NCBI RefSeq assembly: GCF_003325375.1
Contig: NZ_CP030862.1
Span: 5,833,501-5,897,500, forward strand
From: Streptomyces globosus
GTDB taxonomy: Bacteria > Actinomycetota > Actinomycetes > Streptomycetales > Streptomycetaceae
Length of the DNA: 64,000 nt
Reading direction: 5' to 3'
Shown: piece after piece, positions 1-9,189 of the stretch
Layout: the number at the start of each line of letters is the position of its first letter
Numbering within the stretch: the stretch's first letter is position 1
Made by a program: the position numbers and the translations under genes
The notes under the pieces: generated by a model
Told to the model about the DNA's origin: nothing
Databases searched by the model: none
Seen by the model: the letters and a program-made list of their open reading frames with translations, nothing else

Positions 1-2
1 TG

Positions 3-467
3 AGTGCCGCGTTCGGCCTGGCCCGGGTCCAACTGGCCGCCGGGGACCGCGAGGCGGCGGTGCGCACCCTGGAGTCCGTCCCGGAGTCCTCCATCCACTA
101 CACGGCCGCCCGGGTGGCGGCGGTACGGGCACGTCTGCGCGACCGCTCTTCGGGAGAGGCCCTGCTTCCCGATCTGGTGGCGGCTGCCGCGCAGGTGGAG
201 GCGCTGGAGCGGCTCGGGTTGGACGCGGAGCGGCAGGAACGGCTGTCGGCGGAGGTTCTGGGCTCGGCCCTGGACTGGGTACTGTCGGGTAGCCGGGGGA
301 CGGACCCCGGCCGGACCACGCTGCTCGGCAGTCAACTGGACGAGCGGGGCCTGCGCTTCGGCCTGGAGCGCTCGTACCGCGTCCTCGCGCGGCTGGCGCA
401 GCGCGGTGAGGACAGGATCGAACTGGTGGAGCGGGCCAACCGTCTCCGTCCCCGGACGTGGGTGTGA
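3..467 (+). CDS. PknG-like Ser/Thr protein kinase, C-terminal TPR part (5' truncated by window)
   Basis: Only the last 154 codons are in the window; the reading frame enters open at base 3 and stops at TGA 465-467. The visible protein is helical, with repeat-like stretches (SAAFGLARVQLAAGD, AAVRTLESVPESSIHY) that match, from family knowledge, the tetratricopeptide C-terminus of PknG kinases. No kinase motifs can be seen because they would lie upstream of the window. The stop codon abuts the GTG of the following PP2C phosphatase gene, so the two are almost certainly cotranscribed and translationally coupled. A generic TPR protein cannot be excluded from this fragment, but the kinase reading is supported by the phosphatase, VWA and FHA neighbours. 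Confidence 0.72.
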   Translation, partial: SAAFGLARVQLAAGDREAAVRTLESVPESSIHYTAARVAAVRARLRDRSSGEALLPDLVAAAAQVEALERLGLDAERQERLSAEVLGSALDWVLSGSRGTDPGRTTLLGSQLDERGLRFGLERSYRVLARLAQRGEDRIELVERANRLRPRTWV

Positions 468-2060
468 GTGATGTCGATGCATCGGCCGTCTGGCTGCCCC
501 AGCTGCGCGGAGCCCCTGGAGGAGGGGGACCGTTTCTGCGGCTACTGCGGCTCCCCCGTCTGCGCGTTCCCGCCGCCCCTGCCGGCGGACGACCCGACCC
601 TGGCCCTGCCCTCCTTGGCTCCGGCGCCCGCCTCGGCGGCGGCCCGGGCGGCCGAGTCTCCGGGCCGGCCCCCGGCCCCGCCGTGGCCGGCGGGCGGCGC
701 CCCCGCGTGGGACGCGGCCGGCTCCGGCCCGCAGGACGCGCCGGCTGCGGCGCCGGAGCCCGCGGCCCCCGCCGCGCCGGCTGCCGCCGCGTGGGGCCGC
801 GGCGGGGCCGCGCAGGACACCGGAGCCGGTTCCGCCGCGACCGGGTGGGCCGGCGACGGCTACCACCTCGCCGGCCCGGCCTCCGCCCCGGAGCCCGAGC
901 CCTCCCCCTCCCCCGTCCCCGCACCGGAGCATGCTGCCCCTGCCCTGTACGGGCCTGCGGATCCGGCGGGCGCGCAGGACCTCGCGTACGGGGGCGGCGA
1001 GACGCGCCACGACCGGCCGTACGGCGGCCCCGACGCGCCCGGCGCCTCCCCGTGGGCCCCGCCCGCGGCCGAGGCCCCGTACGGCAGCACCCCGCCCGGC
1101 CATGAGGCGGCGGCCAAGAAGACGTGCGTCGCCTGCCGGGCCGGCCGGGTCGACACCGACGGCTACTGCGAGCACTGCGGCCACGCCCAGCCGCGGGAGC
1201 GCGACCACCTGGAGGAGGAGCTCGGCAGCGTCGCCGCGGTCAGCGACCGCGGGCTGCGCCACCACCGCAACGAGGACTCCTTCGCGGTGGCCGCCACGGC
1301 CCTCGCCGACGGCTCCACCGCCACCGTCGCCATCGTGTGCGACGGCGTGTCCTCGGCCAGCCGGCCGGACGACGCCTCGGCCGCCGCGGCCGCCGCGGCG
1401 AACGAGGCCCTGCTGGAGGCCCTCCCCCGCGGCACCCACCCGCAGGAGGCCATGCACCGGGCGATCCTGGCCGCGGCGGACGCCGTGACCGCCCTCGCCC
1501 CGGAGGCCCCCGGCGCGCAGAACGCCCCGGCGTGCACCCTGGTCGGAGCCGTCGTGAGCGGCGGCCTGCTGACCATCGGCTGGGTCGGCGACAGCCGCGC
1601 CTACTGGGTCCCGGACGACCGCGGGGCCCTCCCGCGGCGCCTGACCGAGGACGACTCGTGGGCGGCGCAGATGGTCGCGGCCGGCCTGATGGGCGAGGCC
1701 GAGGCGTACGCCGACGCCCGCGCACACGCCATCACCGGCTGGCTCGGCGCGGACGCGTACGAGCTGGAGCCGCACACGGCCACCTTCCGGCCGGACCACG
1801 CGGGTGTCGTCGTGGTCTGCACCGACGGCCTGTGGAACTACGCCGAGTCCGCCGTCGAGATGGCCCGGGTGCTGCCCGCGGACGCGGCCGTGCGCCCCCT
1901 CCACAGCGCGCAGGTCCTCGTCGGGCACGCCCTCGACGGCGGCGGCCACGACAACGTCACCGTGGCCGTGGTGCCGTTCGCGGCCCCGCCCGCCGACGGC
2001 CCCGCCGCGGACGCGTCCCCGCGAGGGGAAGCGGAAGCACAAGCGCACCCCCGGGCCTGA
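468..2060 (+). CDS. PP2C-family protein phosphatase with N-terminal zinc ribbons
   Basis: 530 aa cytosolic Ser/Thr phosphatase, expected to reverse phosphorylation by the upstream kinase. The first zinc ribbon has CxxC pairs at residues 10/13 and 24/27; an Ala/Pro-rich linker of about 190 residues follows, then a second CxxC pair set at 220/223 and 234/237. The PP2C domain fills residues 255-505: RNED (267-270), CDGVSS with metal-ligand Asp292, GWVGDSRAYW (371-380), CTDGLW with Asp453, and GGGHDN with Asp495. All metal ligands expected for an active PPM phosphatase are present. Start choice is GTG 468, ATG 471 or ATG 477, the first being directly next to the upstream stop. Paired CxxC ribbons on a phosphatase suggest metal-dependent assembly with partners (inference). 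Confidence 0.9.
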   Translation: MMSMHRPSGCPSCAEPLEEGDRFCGYCGSPVCAFPPPLPADDPTLALPSLAPAPASAAARAAESPGRPPAPPWPAGGAPAWDAAGSGPQDAPAAAPEPAAPAAPAAAAWGRGGAAQDTGAGSAATGWAGDGYHLAGPASAPEPEPSPSPVPAPEHAAPALYGPADPAGAQDLAYGGGETRHDRPYGGPDAPGASPWAPPAAEAPYGSTPPGHEAAAKKTCVACRAGRVDTDGYCEHCGHAQPRERDHLEEELGSVAAVSDRGLRHHRNEDSFAVAATALADGSTATVAIVCDGVSSASRPDDASAAAAAAANEALLEALPRGTHPQEAMHRAILAAADAVTALAPEAPGAQNAPACTLVGAVVSGGLLTIGWVGDSRAYWVPDDRGALPRRLTEDDSWAAQMVAAGLMGEAEAYADARAHAITGWLGADAYELEPHTATFRPDHAGVVVVCTDGLWNYAESAVEMARVLPADAAVRPLHSAQVLVGHALDGGGHDNVTVAVVPFAAPPADGPAADASPRGEAEAQAHPRA

Positions 2061-2180
2061 ACCGGCCGGTCCGGGTCCGCCGGACCGGCCGCACGCCCCC
2101 GCGGGGCCGGCCCGTCCCTCCGCGAACAGCACAGGTGAGTCCCTCCCCCAGCCCTGCCCAGGACCCGAGGAGTCCCGCCC

Positions 2181-3506
2181 ATGGCGAATTTCGCCAAGCC
2201 GAGCGCCCCGCACTTCAGCGTGGAGGTGTACCAGAACGAGTTCCTCCCCGAGGGCGGGCGCGAGGTGCACGCCATCCTCACGGTCACCTCCACCGGCGGC
2301 GCGGCCGCCACCCGCGCCGCCGCGGCCCGCGGCCCGGCCGCAGTCGTCGTCATGGTCGACTGCTCGGGCTCCATGGAGTACCCGCCGGACAAGATGCGCG
2401 GCGCCCGCGAGGCCACCGCCGCCGCGATCGACACCCTCCGGGACGGCACCTGGTTCGCCGTCATCGCCGGCACCCACACCGCCCGCGAGGTCTACCCCGG
2501 GCAGGGCCGCCTCGCCGTCGCCGACCCGGCCTCCCGGGCCCGCGCCAAGGAGGCCCTCGGCGGCCTCGCCCCCTCCGGCGGCACCGCGATCGGCACCTGG
2601 CTGCGCCTCGCCGACGGCCTGCTGCGCCAGTCGCCCGCGGCGATCCGGCACGGCATCCTGCTCACCGACGGCCGCAACGAGCACGAGGACCCGGCCGCCC
2701 TGCAGGCCGTCCTGGAGTCCTGTGCGGGCCGCTTCACCTGCGACGCCCGCGGCGTGGGAACCGACTGGGAGGTCAAGGAGGTCAAGGGCATCGCGAGCGC
2801 CCTGCTCGGGTCCGCCGACATCGTCGCCGACCCCGCCCGCCTCACCGAGGACTTCACGCTCATGATGGAGAAGGCCATGGGCAAGGAGGTCGCCGACGTG
2901 GCCCTGCGCCTGTGGACCCCGGTCGGCGCGGAGGTCCGGTACGTCAAGCAGGTCTCCCCGAGCGTCGAGGACCTCAGCGGCCGGCGCACCGAGGCCGGCC
3001 CGCGCACCGGCGACTACCCGACGGGCTCCTGGGGCGACGAGAGCCGCGAGTACCACGTGTGCGTGCACGTCCCCCCGGCGGCCGTCGGCCAGGAGATGCT
3101 GGCCGCCCGCGCCTCCCTCGTCCTGCCGGGCGCGGCGGGCGGGCCGCCGTCCGTGCTCGGCCAGGGTCTGGTCCGGGCGGTGTGGACGGCCGATCCGGCG
3201 GCCTCCACGGCCATCAGTCCGCAGGTCGCACACTACACAGGACAGGCGGAGCTCGCGCAGGCTATCCAACAGGGTTTGGAAGCCCGCAAACTGGGCGATG
3301 TCGATGGTGCCACGGCCAAGCTGGGGCGAGCGGTGCAACTTGCGAGCGTCTCCGGGAATGCGGACACGGCCCGCCTGCTGGCGAAGGTGGTGGATGTCGT
3401 CGATGCCGCGGCGGGTACTGTGCGGCTGAAAGCGAAGGTTGCGGACGCCGACGAGATGACGCTCGAAACGCGTTCGACCAAGACCGTCCGAGTCAAGAAG
3501 ACCTGA
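2181..3506 (+). CDS. von Willebrand factor A (VWA) domain protein
   Basis: 441 aa, no signal peptide, so probably cytosolic. The VWA domain spans about residues 50-215 and has an intact metal-ion-dependent adhesion site: DCSGS at 60-64, the threonine in SGGTAIG, and the aspartate in LLTDGRNEH. A beta-rich region and a short helical C-terminus follow. A GAGGAG ribosome binding site at 2167-2172 supports the ATG. It lies between the PP2C and FHA genes, and VWA, PP2C and kinase triads are known from bacterial stress-signalling loci (the TerY-P type). A scaffold or Mg-dependent binding role is inferred. Codon use in the last 270 bases is visibly less GC-biased than in the rest of the gene. Confidence 0.88.
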   Translation: MANFAKPSAPHFSVEVYQNEFLPEGGREVHAILTVTSTGGAAATRAAAARGPAAVVVMVDCSGSMEYPPDKMRGAREATAAAIDTLRDGTWFAVIAGTHTAREVYPGQGRLAVADPASRARAKEALGGLAPSGGTAIGTWLRLADGLLRQSPAAIRHGILLTDGRNEHEDPAALQAVLESCAGRFTCDARGVGTDWEVKEVKGIASALLGSADIVADPARLTEDFTLMMEKAMGKEVADVALRLWTPVGAEVRYVKQVSPSVEDLSGRRTEAGPRTGDYPTGSWGDESREYHVCVHVPPAAVGQEMLAARASLVLPGAAGGPPSVLGQGLVRAVWTADPAASTAISPQVAHYTGQAELAQAIQQGLEARKLGDVDGATAKLGRAVQLASVSGNADTARLLAKVVDVVDAAAGTVRLKAKVADADEMTLETRSTKTVRVKKT

Positions 3507-3550
3507 GAGGACCTGCCGCGACGAGGCAGGCTGAAGGGGGAAGAGCCGCC

Positions 3551-4537
3551 ATGCCGACCTGCCCTAATGGGCACCAGTCCGCCTCCGACGACTGGTGCGA
3601 GGTCTGCGGCCACCGCATGGCTGCCGCCGCGGGGGCGTCGTCCGCGTCGTCACCCTCCTACGGCTACGGCTACCCTCCCACCGCCGGTGAGCCGACCGCC
3701 CAGGCGGAGCTGTGCCCGCAGTGCCGGACCCCGCGCGAGGCCATGGCGCCGTTCTGCGAGGAGTGCCGGTACAACTTCCTGACCCGCTCGGCCACCCCGT
3801 ACCAGCCGCCGGCCGGCCCGGAGCAGGGGCTCACCGGGGGCACCGGGATGCGGACACCTCCCCCGCCGCCCGCGCCGTCCCCCGCGTCCTTCCCCCAGGA
3901 CCCCTTCGAGTACCAGGGCTCGCGGCCGTCCCGGGTGAACCGGCCGGCCGAGCCGCTGTCCCGTGAGGACGACTGGCTGCTGCCGCCGCCGGCGCACGAG
4001 CAGCAGCAGGCGCAGCAGCAGCCGTACCCGCAGCAGCCCGCGTACGAGTACCAGCCGCCCCGGCAGCACCCCCACCAGCAGCAGGCGCACCACCAGCCCG
4101 AGGCCGAGCAGCCCTTCCCGCCCCGCGGGGGCGGCTCCTGGTCGGTGACGATCGCCCCCGACCGCTCGTACTTCCTGGCGATGATGCAGCGCAGCGGCCC
4201 GGAGGCGGGCCGGCTGAACCTGCCCGCGTACTCCCCGGAGCAGCACGTTCCGCTGTCGGGCGGCCAGGTCACCATCGGGCGGCGCCGCGGCTCCACCGGC
4301 GAGTCCCCCGACATCGACCTGTCGGTGCCGCCGGAGGACCCGGGCGTCTCCCACCAGCACGCGGTGCTGGTCCAGCAGCCCGACCTGAGCTGGGCGGTCG
4401 TGGACCAGAACTCCACCAACGGCACCACCATCAACGGCGGCGAGGACCCGATCCAGCCCTACGTCCCGGTGCCGCTCTCCGACGGCGACCGCGTCCACGT
4501 CGGCGCCTGGACCACGATCACGATCCGCCGCGGCTGA
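3551..4537 (+). CDS. FHA domain protein with two zinc ribbons and a Pro/Gln/His-rich linker
   Basis: 328 aa. Start is ATG 3551, preceded by a GAAGGGGG ribosome binding site. Residues 1-25 form a zinc ribbon (CPNGH...CEVCG), a second ribbon follows near residue 55 (CPQC...CEEC), then about 120 residues of low-complexity linker rich in Pro, Gln and His. The C-terminal 100 residues are a forkhead-associated domain with the usual phosphothreonine-binding signatures: GRR after the first strands, SHQHA, and NSTNGT. FHA domains read phosphothreonine; with a PknG-like kinase and a PP2C phosphatase upstream this is the likely reader of the system, analogous to GarA/OdhI, which are FHA partners of PknG in other actinobacteria. 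That functional link is inference. Confidence 0.9.
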   Translation: MPTCPNGHQSASDDWCEVCGHRMAAAAGASSASSPSYGYGYPPTAGEPTAQAELCPQCRTPREAMAPFCEECRYNFLTRSATPYQPPAGPEQGLTGGTGMRTPPPPPAPSPASFPQDPFEYQGSRPSRVNRPAEPLSREDDWLLPPPAHEQQQAQQQPYPQQPAYEYQPPRQHPHQQQAHHQPEAEQPFPPRGGGSWSVTIAPDRSYFLAMMQRSGPEAGRLNLPAYSPEQHVPLSGGQVTIGRRRGSTGESPDIDLSVPPEDPGVSHQHAVLVQQPDLSWAVVDQNSTNGTTINGGEDPIQPYVPVPLSDGDRVHVGAWTTITIRRG

Positions 4538-4538
4538 C

Positions 4539-4555
4539 GGCCCCCCGGCGGGGCC
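4539..4555. terminator. Hairpin between convergent genes
   Basis: Stem GGCCCC / GGGGCC with a five-base loop, placed two bases after the FHA stop codon and before the stop of the convergent methyltransferase gene. It has no U tract, as is common for high-GC actinobacterial terminators. Confidence 0.5.
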
Positions 4556-4560
4556 CGCGC

Positions 4561-5637
4561 TCACCGGCCGGCGTCTTCGTCCTCCCCCAGGGGCCACACG
4601 TAGGGACCCTGGGGGTCGTCGAGCCACGCCCACTGCCCGCCGGCGGCGACCGTCACCCCGAAGCGCTCCCGGGCCGGCCGCCCCTCCGCCCGCCACAGGT
4701 CCAGGGCCTCCCGCGGGTGCAGCGCGCCCCCGGTCAGCCCCAGCATGAACTGGAAGCGCTCGTTCTCCACCAGCTCGTACGGGATCCCCTGCCCCGGGGT
4801 CTCCCCCGGGGCCCGCGCCACCGCCCCGCGCAGCGGGACGAAGTACGCCGGGGTGTGCAGGAACCGCCCCTCCGCGAAGTCGGCGTCCCGCACCCGCAGT
4901 GCGATCAGCCCGGTCGACAGGGGGGCGAGGATCCGCGCCCCGGGCCGGCACTGGCCCAGCCACGCGTGCGGGATCCGCGGGAGGGTGCACGTCACGAGGA
5001 TCCGGTCGTACGGGGCCCGCGCCGGGCACCCGCGCGCCCCGTCCCCGGTGACCACCGCCGGCCGGTAGCCGAGCGCGGCCAGGTGCGCCCGCGCCGACTC
5101 GGTGATCTCCTCGTCCAGGTCGACCGTGGTGACCAGGTGGTCGCCGAGGCGGTGGCAGAGCAGGGCCGCGTTGTAGCCGGAGCCCGTCCCGATCTCCAGG
5201 ACGCGGTCCCCGTCCCGCACGTCCAGCGCGGCGAGCATCTTCGCCATCAGCGAGGGCTGGCTGCTGGAGGACACGAGCTCGCCGTCGCGCAGCCGTGTCG
5301 CGAGCGGGGCGTCCTGGTACACCCCGCGCAGCCAGCGGGCGCGGCGGGCCGGGTCAGGGTCCTCGCCCCAGAGCCGCTCGTGCCCCGCGCCGCGGACCGT
5401 GAAGAACCAGGGGACGAAGACGTGCCGGGGCACCGCCGCGAAGGCGGCCCGCCAGGCGGGGTCGTCCAGCACCCCCGCCGCGGTCAGTTCGCGCACCTGC
5501 GCGGCGTGCGCCGCCCCGCGCAGGTCCCGCGCGCCCTCTTCCTCGACGGGGTGCGCCGTGCGGCGGGCACGGGGCCGGGCGTGCCCGGTGTCTCCGGTGT
5601 GCCCGGTGCGTCCGGAGTGCGGTGCTGGTGCGCCCAT
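4561..5637 (-). CDS. PIMT-like SAM-dependent methyltransferase
   Basis: 358 aa, cytosolic. The N-terminal pattern (Leu-rich helix, then VPRHVFVP) and SSSQPSLMAKML ahead of the SAM-binding glycine loop VLEIGTGSGYN are characteristic of protein-L-isoaspartate O-methyltransferases; a C-terminal extension of about 120 residues rich in Trp makes it longer than canonical Pcm (about 210 aa). The frame stays open to 5748, but an upstream start would run over the divergent globin gene, so ATG 5637 is preferred. Isoaspartyl repair or methylation of a peptide natural product are both possible; no precursor peptide or biosynthetic partner is visible nearby, which favours a housekeeping role. Confidence 0.78.
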   Translation of the reverse strand: MGAPAPHSGRTGHTGDTGHARPRARRTAHPVEEEGARDLRGAAHAAQVRELTAAGVLDDPAWRAAFAAVPRHVFVPWFFTVRGAGHERLWGEDPDPARRARWLRGVYQDAPLATRLRDGELVSSSSQPSLMAKMLAALDVRDGDRVLEIGTGSGYNAALLCHRLGDHLVTTVDLDEEITESARAHLAALGYRPAVVTGDGARGCPARAPYDRILVTCTLPRIPHAWLGQCRPGARILAPLSTGLIALRVRDADFAEGRFLHTPAYFVPLRGAVARAPGETPGQGIPYELVENERFQFMLGLTGGALHPREALDLWRAEGRPARERFGVTVAAGGQWAWLDDPQGPYVWPLGEDEDAGR

Positions 5638-5713
5638 GGGTCCACTGTGCTGCGCCGGGCCCCGTGAGGCGAGCGCTGGTCCTAAGACCTCCGTCCTCCG
5701 TCCGGGCGTCTGA

Positions 5714-5719
5714 GACGAT
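5714..5719 (+). promoter_or_regulatory. -10 element of a leaderless promoter for the globin gene
   Basis: GACGAT lies 6 nt before the GTG start codon at 5726, a spacing at which transcription would begin on or next to the start codon. No Shine-Dalgarno sequence is present between them. Confidence 0.45.
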
Positions 5720-5725
5720 GGTCGG

Positions 5726-6130
5726 GTGAATGAGAATCCGCGCGGCACGCTCCAGGAGCAGACCTTTTACGAGCAGGTGGGCGGCGAGGAGACCTTCCGC
5801 CGCCTGGTCCGGCGCTTCTACCAGGGGGTCGCGGAAGACCCGCTGCTGCGTCCGATGTACCCGGAGGAGGACCTCGGGCCGGCCGAGGAGCGGTTCGCGC
5901 TCTTCCTGATGCAGTACTGGGGCGGCCCGACGACGTACAGCGAGAACCGCGGCCACCCGCGGCTGCGCATGCGGCACGCCCCGTTCCGGGTGGACTCCGC
6001 GGCGCACGACGCGTGGCTGGCGCATATGCGGGTCGCGGTGGACGAGCTCGGCCTCGCCCCGGAGCACGAGGCGCAGCTGTGGCGCTACCTGACGTACGCG
6101 GCCGCCTCGATGGTCAACACGGCGGACTGA
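5726..6130 (+). CDS. Group II truncated haemoglobin (trHbO-like)
   Basis: 134 aa haem protein with the two-over-two globin fold, expected to bind O2 or NO in the cytosol. Family-type sequence is clear: TFYEQVGGEETFRRLVRRFY at the N-terminus, MYPEEDLGPAEERFALFL in the middle, and QYWGGP followed by RGHPRLRMRHAPF, whose RMRHAPF histidine is the proximal haem ligand; Trp near the C-terminus (LWRYLTYAA) fits the group II distal pocket. Length equals the usual 125-135 aa. GTG start, probably leaderless. It is divergent from the methyltransferase gene and convergent with the hypothetical gene downstream. Confidence 0.93.
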   Translation: MNENPRGTLQEQTFYEQVGGEETFRRLVRRFYQGVAEDPLLRPMYPEEDLGPAEERFALFLMQYWGGPTTYSENRGHPRLRMRHAPFRVDSAAHDAWLAHMRVAVDELGLAPEHEAQLWRYLTYAAASMVNTAD

Positions 6131-6163
6131 GCGGGGCCGGTGGCATGGCCCGTCCAGGCGCGT

Positions 6164-6880
6164 CTACACGGGCCGGAACTGGAGGGCGCCGAGCCCGCCG
6201 GCGGCGCCGGGGCGGCGCAGCGCGACGGAGCCGTACGGGGTGCGCAGCCGCAGCCAGCCCCCGGAGGCCAGCAGCGCGACCGCGTCGGCCGGTGCGGCGC
6301 CCGCTCCGGGCGCGGCCGGGACCGCGGCGCGGGCCGGGCGCAGGAATCCCAGGGAGTGCGCGGCGTGCACGGCGCGCAGGGGGAGCTCGGTGTCGCCGAG
6401 CGTGCGGGACCAGATGTCGCGGCCGATGCGGTCCCGCTCGGAGCGGGTCCGGTGCTGCGGCGGGAGGGCCTCGTCACGGGCCCGGAACTCGGCGACGGAG
6501 CGGGCCACGGCGGCCCTCATGGCCTCGGGTCCGGGCAGTCCGGGCACGGGCAGCCAGCCGCCGCGGGGCGGCAGCACCCCGGCCCAGGGCGGGCCGGTGA
6601 CGGCGGCGGGCACCAGGGCGCCCGCGGAGTGCTCGTCGACCGCTTCCAGCAGTTCGCCGGCGGAGACGGTCACGTCGAGGGGTGCGGCGACCGGCTCGGC
6701 GAGTCTGACCGTGCGGACGGCCAGCACGTCGAAGGACGGCGGCCGGCCGAAGACGGCGAGCGCGCCGCCGCCCGCCTGGAGGCGGACCGCGGCGGCGCGG
6801 TCGTAGTGCACCAGCCGGCCCAGGAAGGCGGCGAGGTCCGCCGCCTCCCCGGGATCGGCGAAGCGCAGCAGCCCGGTCAT
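6164..6880 (-). CDS. Conserved hypothetical protein downstream of the thioesterase
   Basis: 238 aa, no signal peptide or membrane segment. I do not recognise a domain. The sequence is Ala/Gly/Pro-rich with several short hydrophobic strands and an Arg-rich central helix (QHRTRSERDRIGRDIW). Its ATG overlaps the thioesterase stop codon by four bases (ATGA), so it is translationally coupled as the third gene after ettA and the thioesterase. Codon use matches its neighbours, and the length and conserved coupling argue for a real gene. Function unknown. Confidence 0.75.
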   Translation of the reverse strand: MTGLLRFADPGEAADLAAFLGRLVHYDRAAAVRLQAGGGALAVFGRPPSFDVLAVRTVRLAEPVAAPLDVTVSAGELLEAVDEHSAGALVPAAVTGPPWAGVLPPRGGWLPVPGLPGPEAMRAAVARSVAEFRARDEALPPQHRTRSERDRIGRDIWSRTLGDTELPLRAVHAAHSLGFLRPARAAVPAAPGAGAAPADAVALLASGGWLRLRTPYGSVALRRPGAAGGLGALQFRPV

Positions 6881-7359
6881 GCCGCGAGGCGCCCTTCGGA
6901 GGCCTTCGCCCTGTCCTTCGACTTCGCCGGCGCCGGCTCGTCGAGGTACTCCTCCAGGAAGGACCGCTCCTCGTCCGTGATGCGGCGCGGCCGCCCCTCG
7001 GCGAGGTTGTAGGGCACCACCACGGTCTCGGCGCGCACGTACACGGTCTCGGGCCGGTCCTCGGTCGCCTCGTCCTTGACCTCGTAGCGGATGGTCAGGG
7101 ACGCGGCTCCGATGCGGGTCACCCAGGACTCGACGAGCACCGGCTCGTGCCGGTGCACGAGGGGCAGCTTGTAGTCGATCTCGTGCCGGGCGACGACGGA
7201 GCCGCCGGTGAACGAGTCACTGCCCTCGCCCGGCGCCAGGCGGAACATGAAGTCGATCCGCGCCTCCTCCAGGTAGCGGAGGAAGACGACGTTGTTGACG
7301 TGCCCGAAGGCGTCCATGTCCGCCCAGCGCAGCGGGCAACGGTAGTGGTGTCTGGCCAT
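6877..7359 (-). CDS. Acyl-CoA thioesterase, hot-dog (4HBT) family
   Basis: 160 aa, cytosolic. Near the N-terminus RWADMDAFGHVNNVVFLRYL is the classic 4-hydroxybenzoyl-CoA thioesterase-like motif, with the catalytic Asp in DxFGHVNN; the remainder is beta-strand rich, as in single hot-dog proteins that assemble as tetramers. It hydrolyses acyl-CoA thioesters; chain specificity cannot be read from the sequence. Start is ATG 7359 because any upstream start would run into ettA. It follows ettA by 8 bp and overlaps the next gene by 4 bp, so the three form one transcription unit. Confidence 0.88.
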   Translation of the reverse strand: MARHHYRCPLRWADMDAFGHVNNVVFLRYLEEARIDFMFRLAPGEGSDSFTGGSVVARHEIDYKLPLVHRHEPVLVESWVTRIGAASLTIRYEVKDEATEDRPETVYVRAETVVVPYNLAEGRPRRITDEERSFLEEYLDEPAPAKSKDRAKASEGRLAA

Positions 7360-7367
7360 GGCCGGTA

Positions 7368-9032
<1,665 letters not shown>

Positions 9033-9189
9033 GAGAAACCGTCCGGCAGATCGATGATGGGCAGATACACCCCATCTTGCCAGCCGTCCACCCCGAGGCG
9101 GAAACCAGTGGCCCCGGAGCCCCGGCCCACGGCGCTGGTCTGGGGCGAAGCCGCAGCATGGCGCATCCGGCGGCAGGCCGACCGGCCGG

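Noticed and set aside
1124..3550. Very long open frame leading into the FHA gene
   Set aside because: It crosses the PP2C and VWA genes in another frame and has Arg/Gly/Pro-rich, non-family sequence; long spurious frames are expected at this GC content. Only the part from 3551 is coding.
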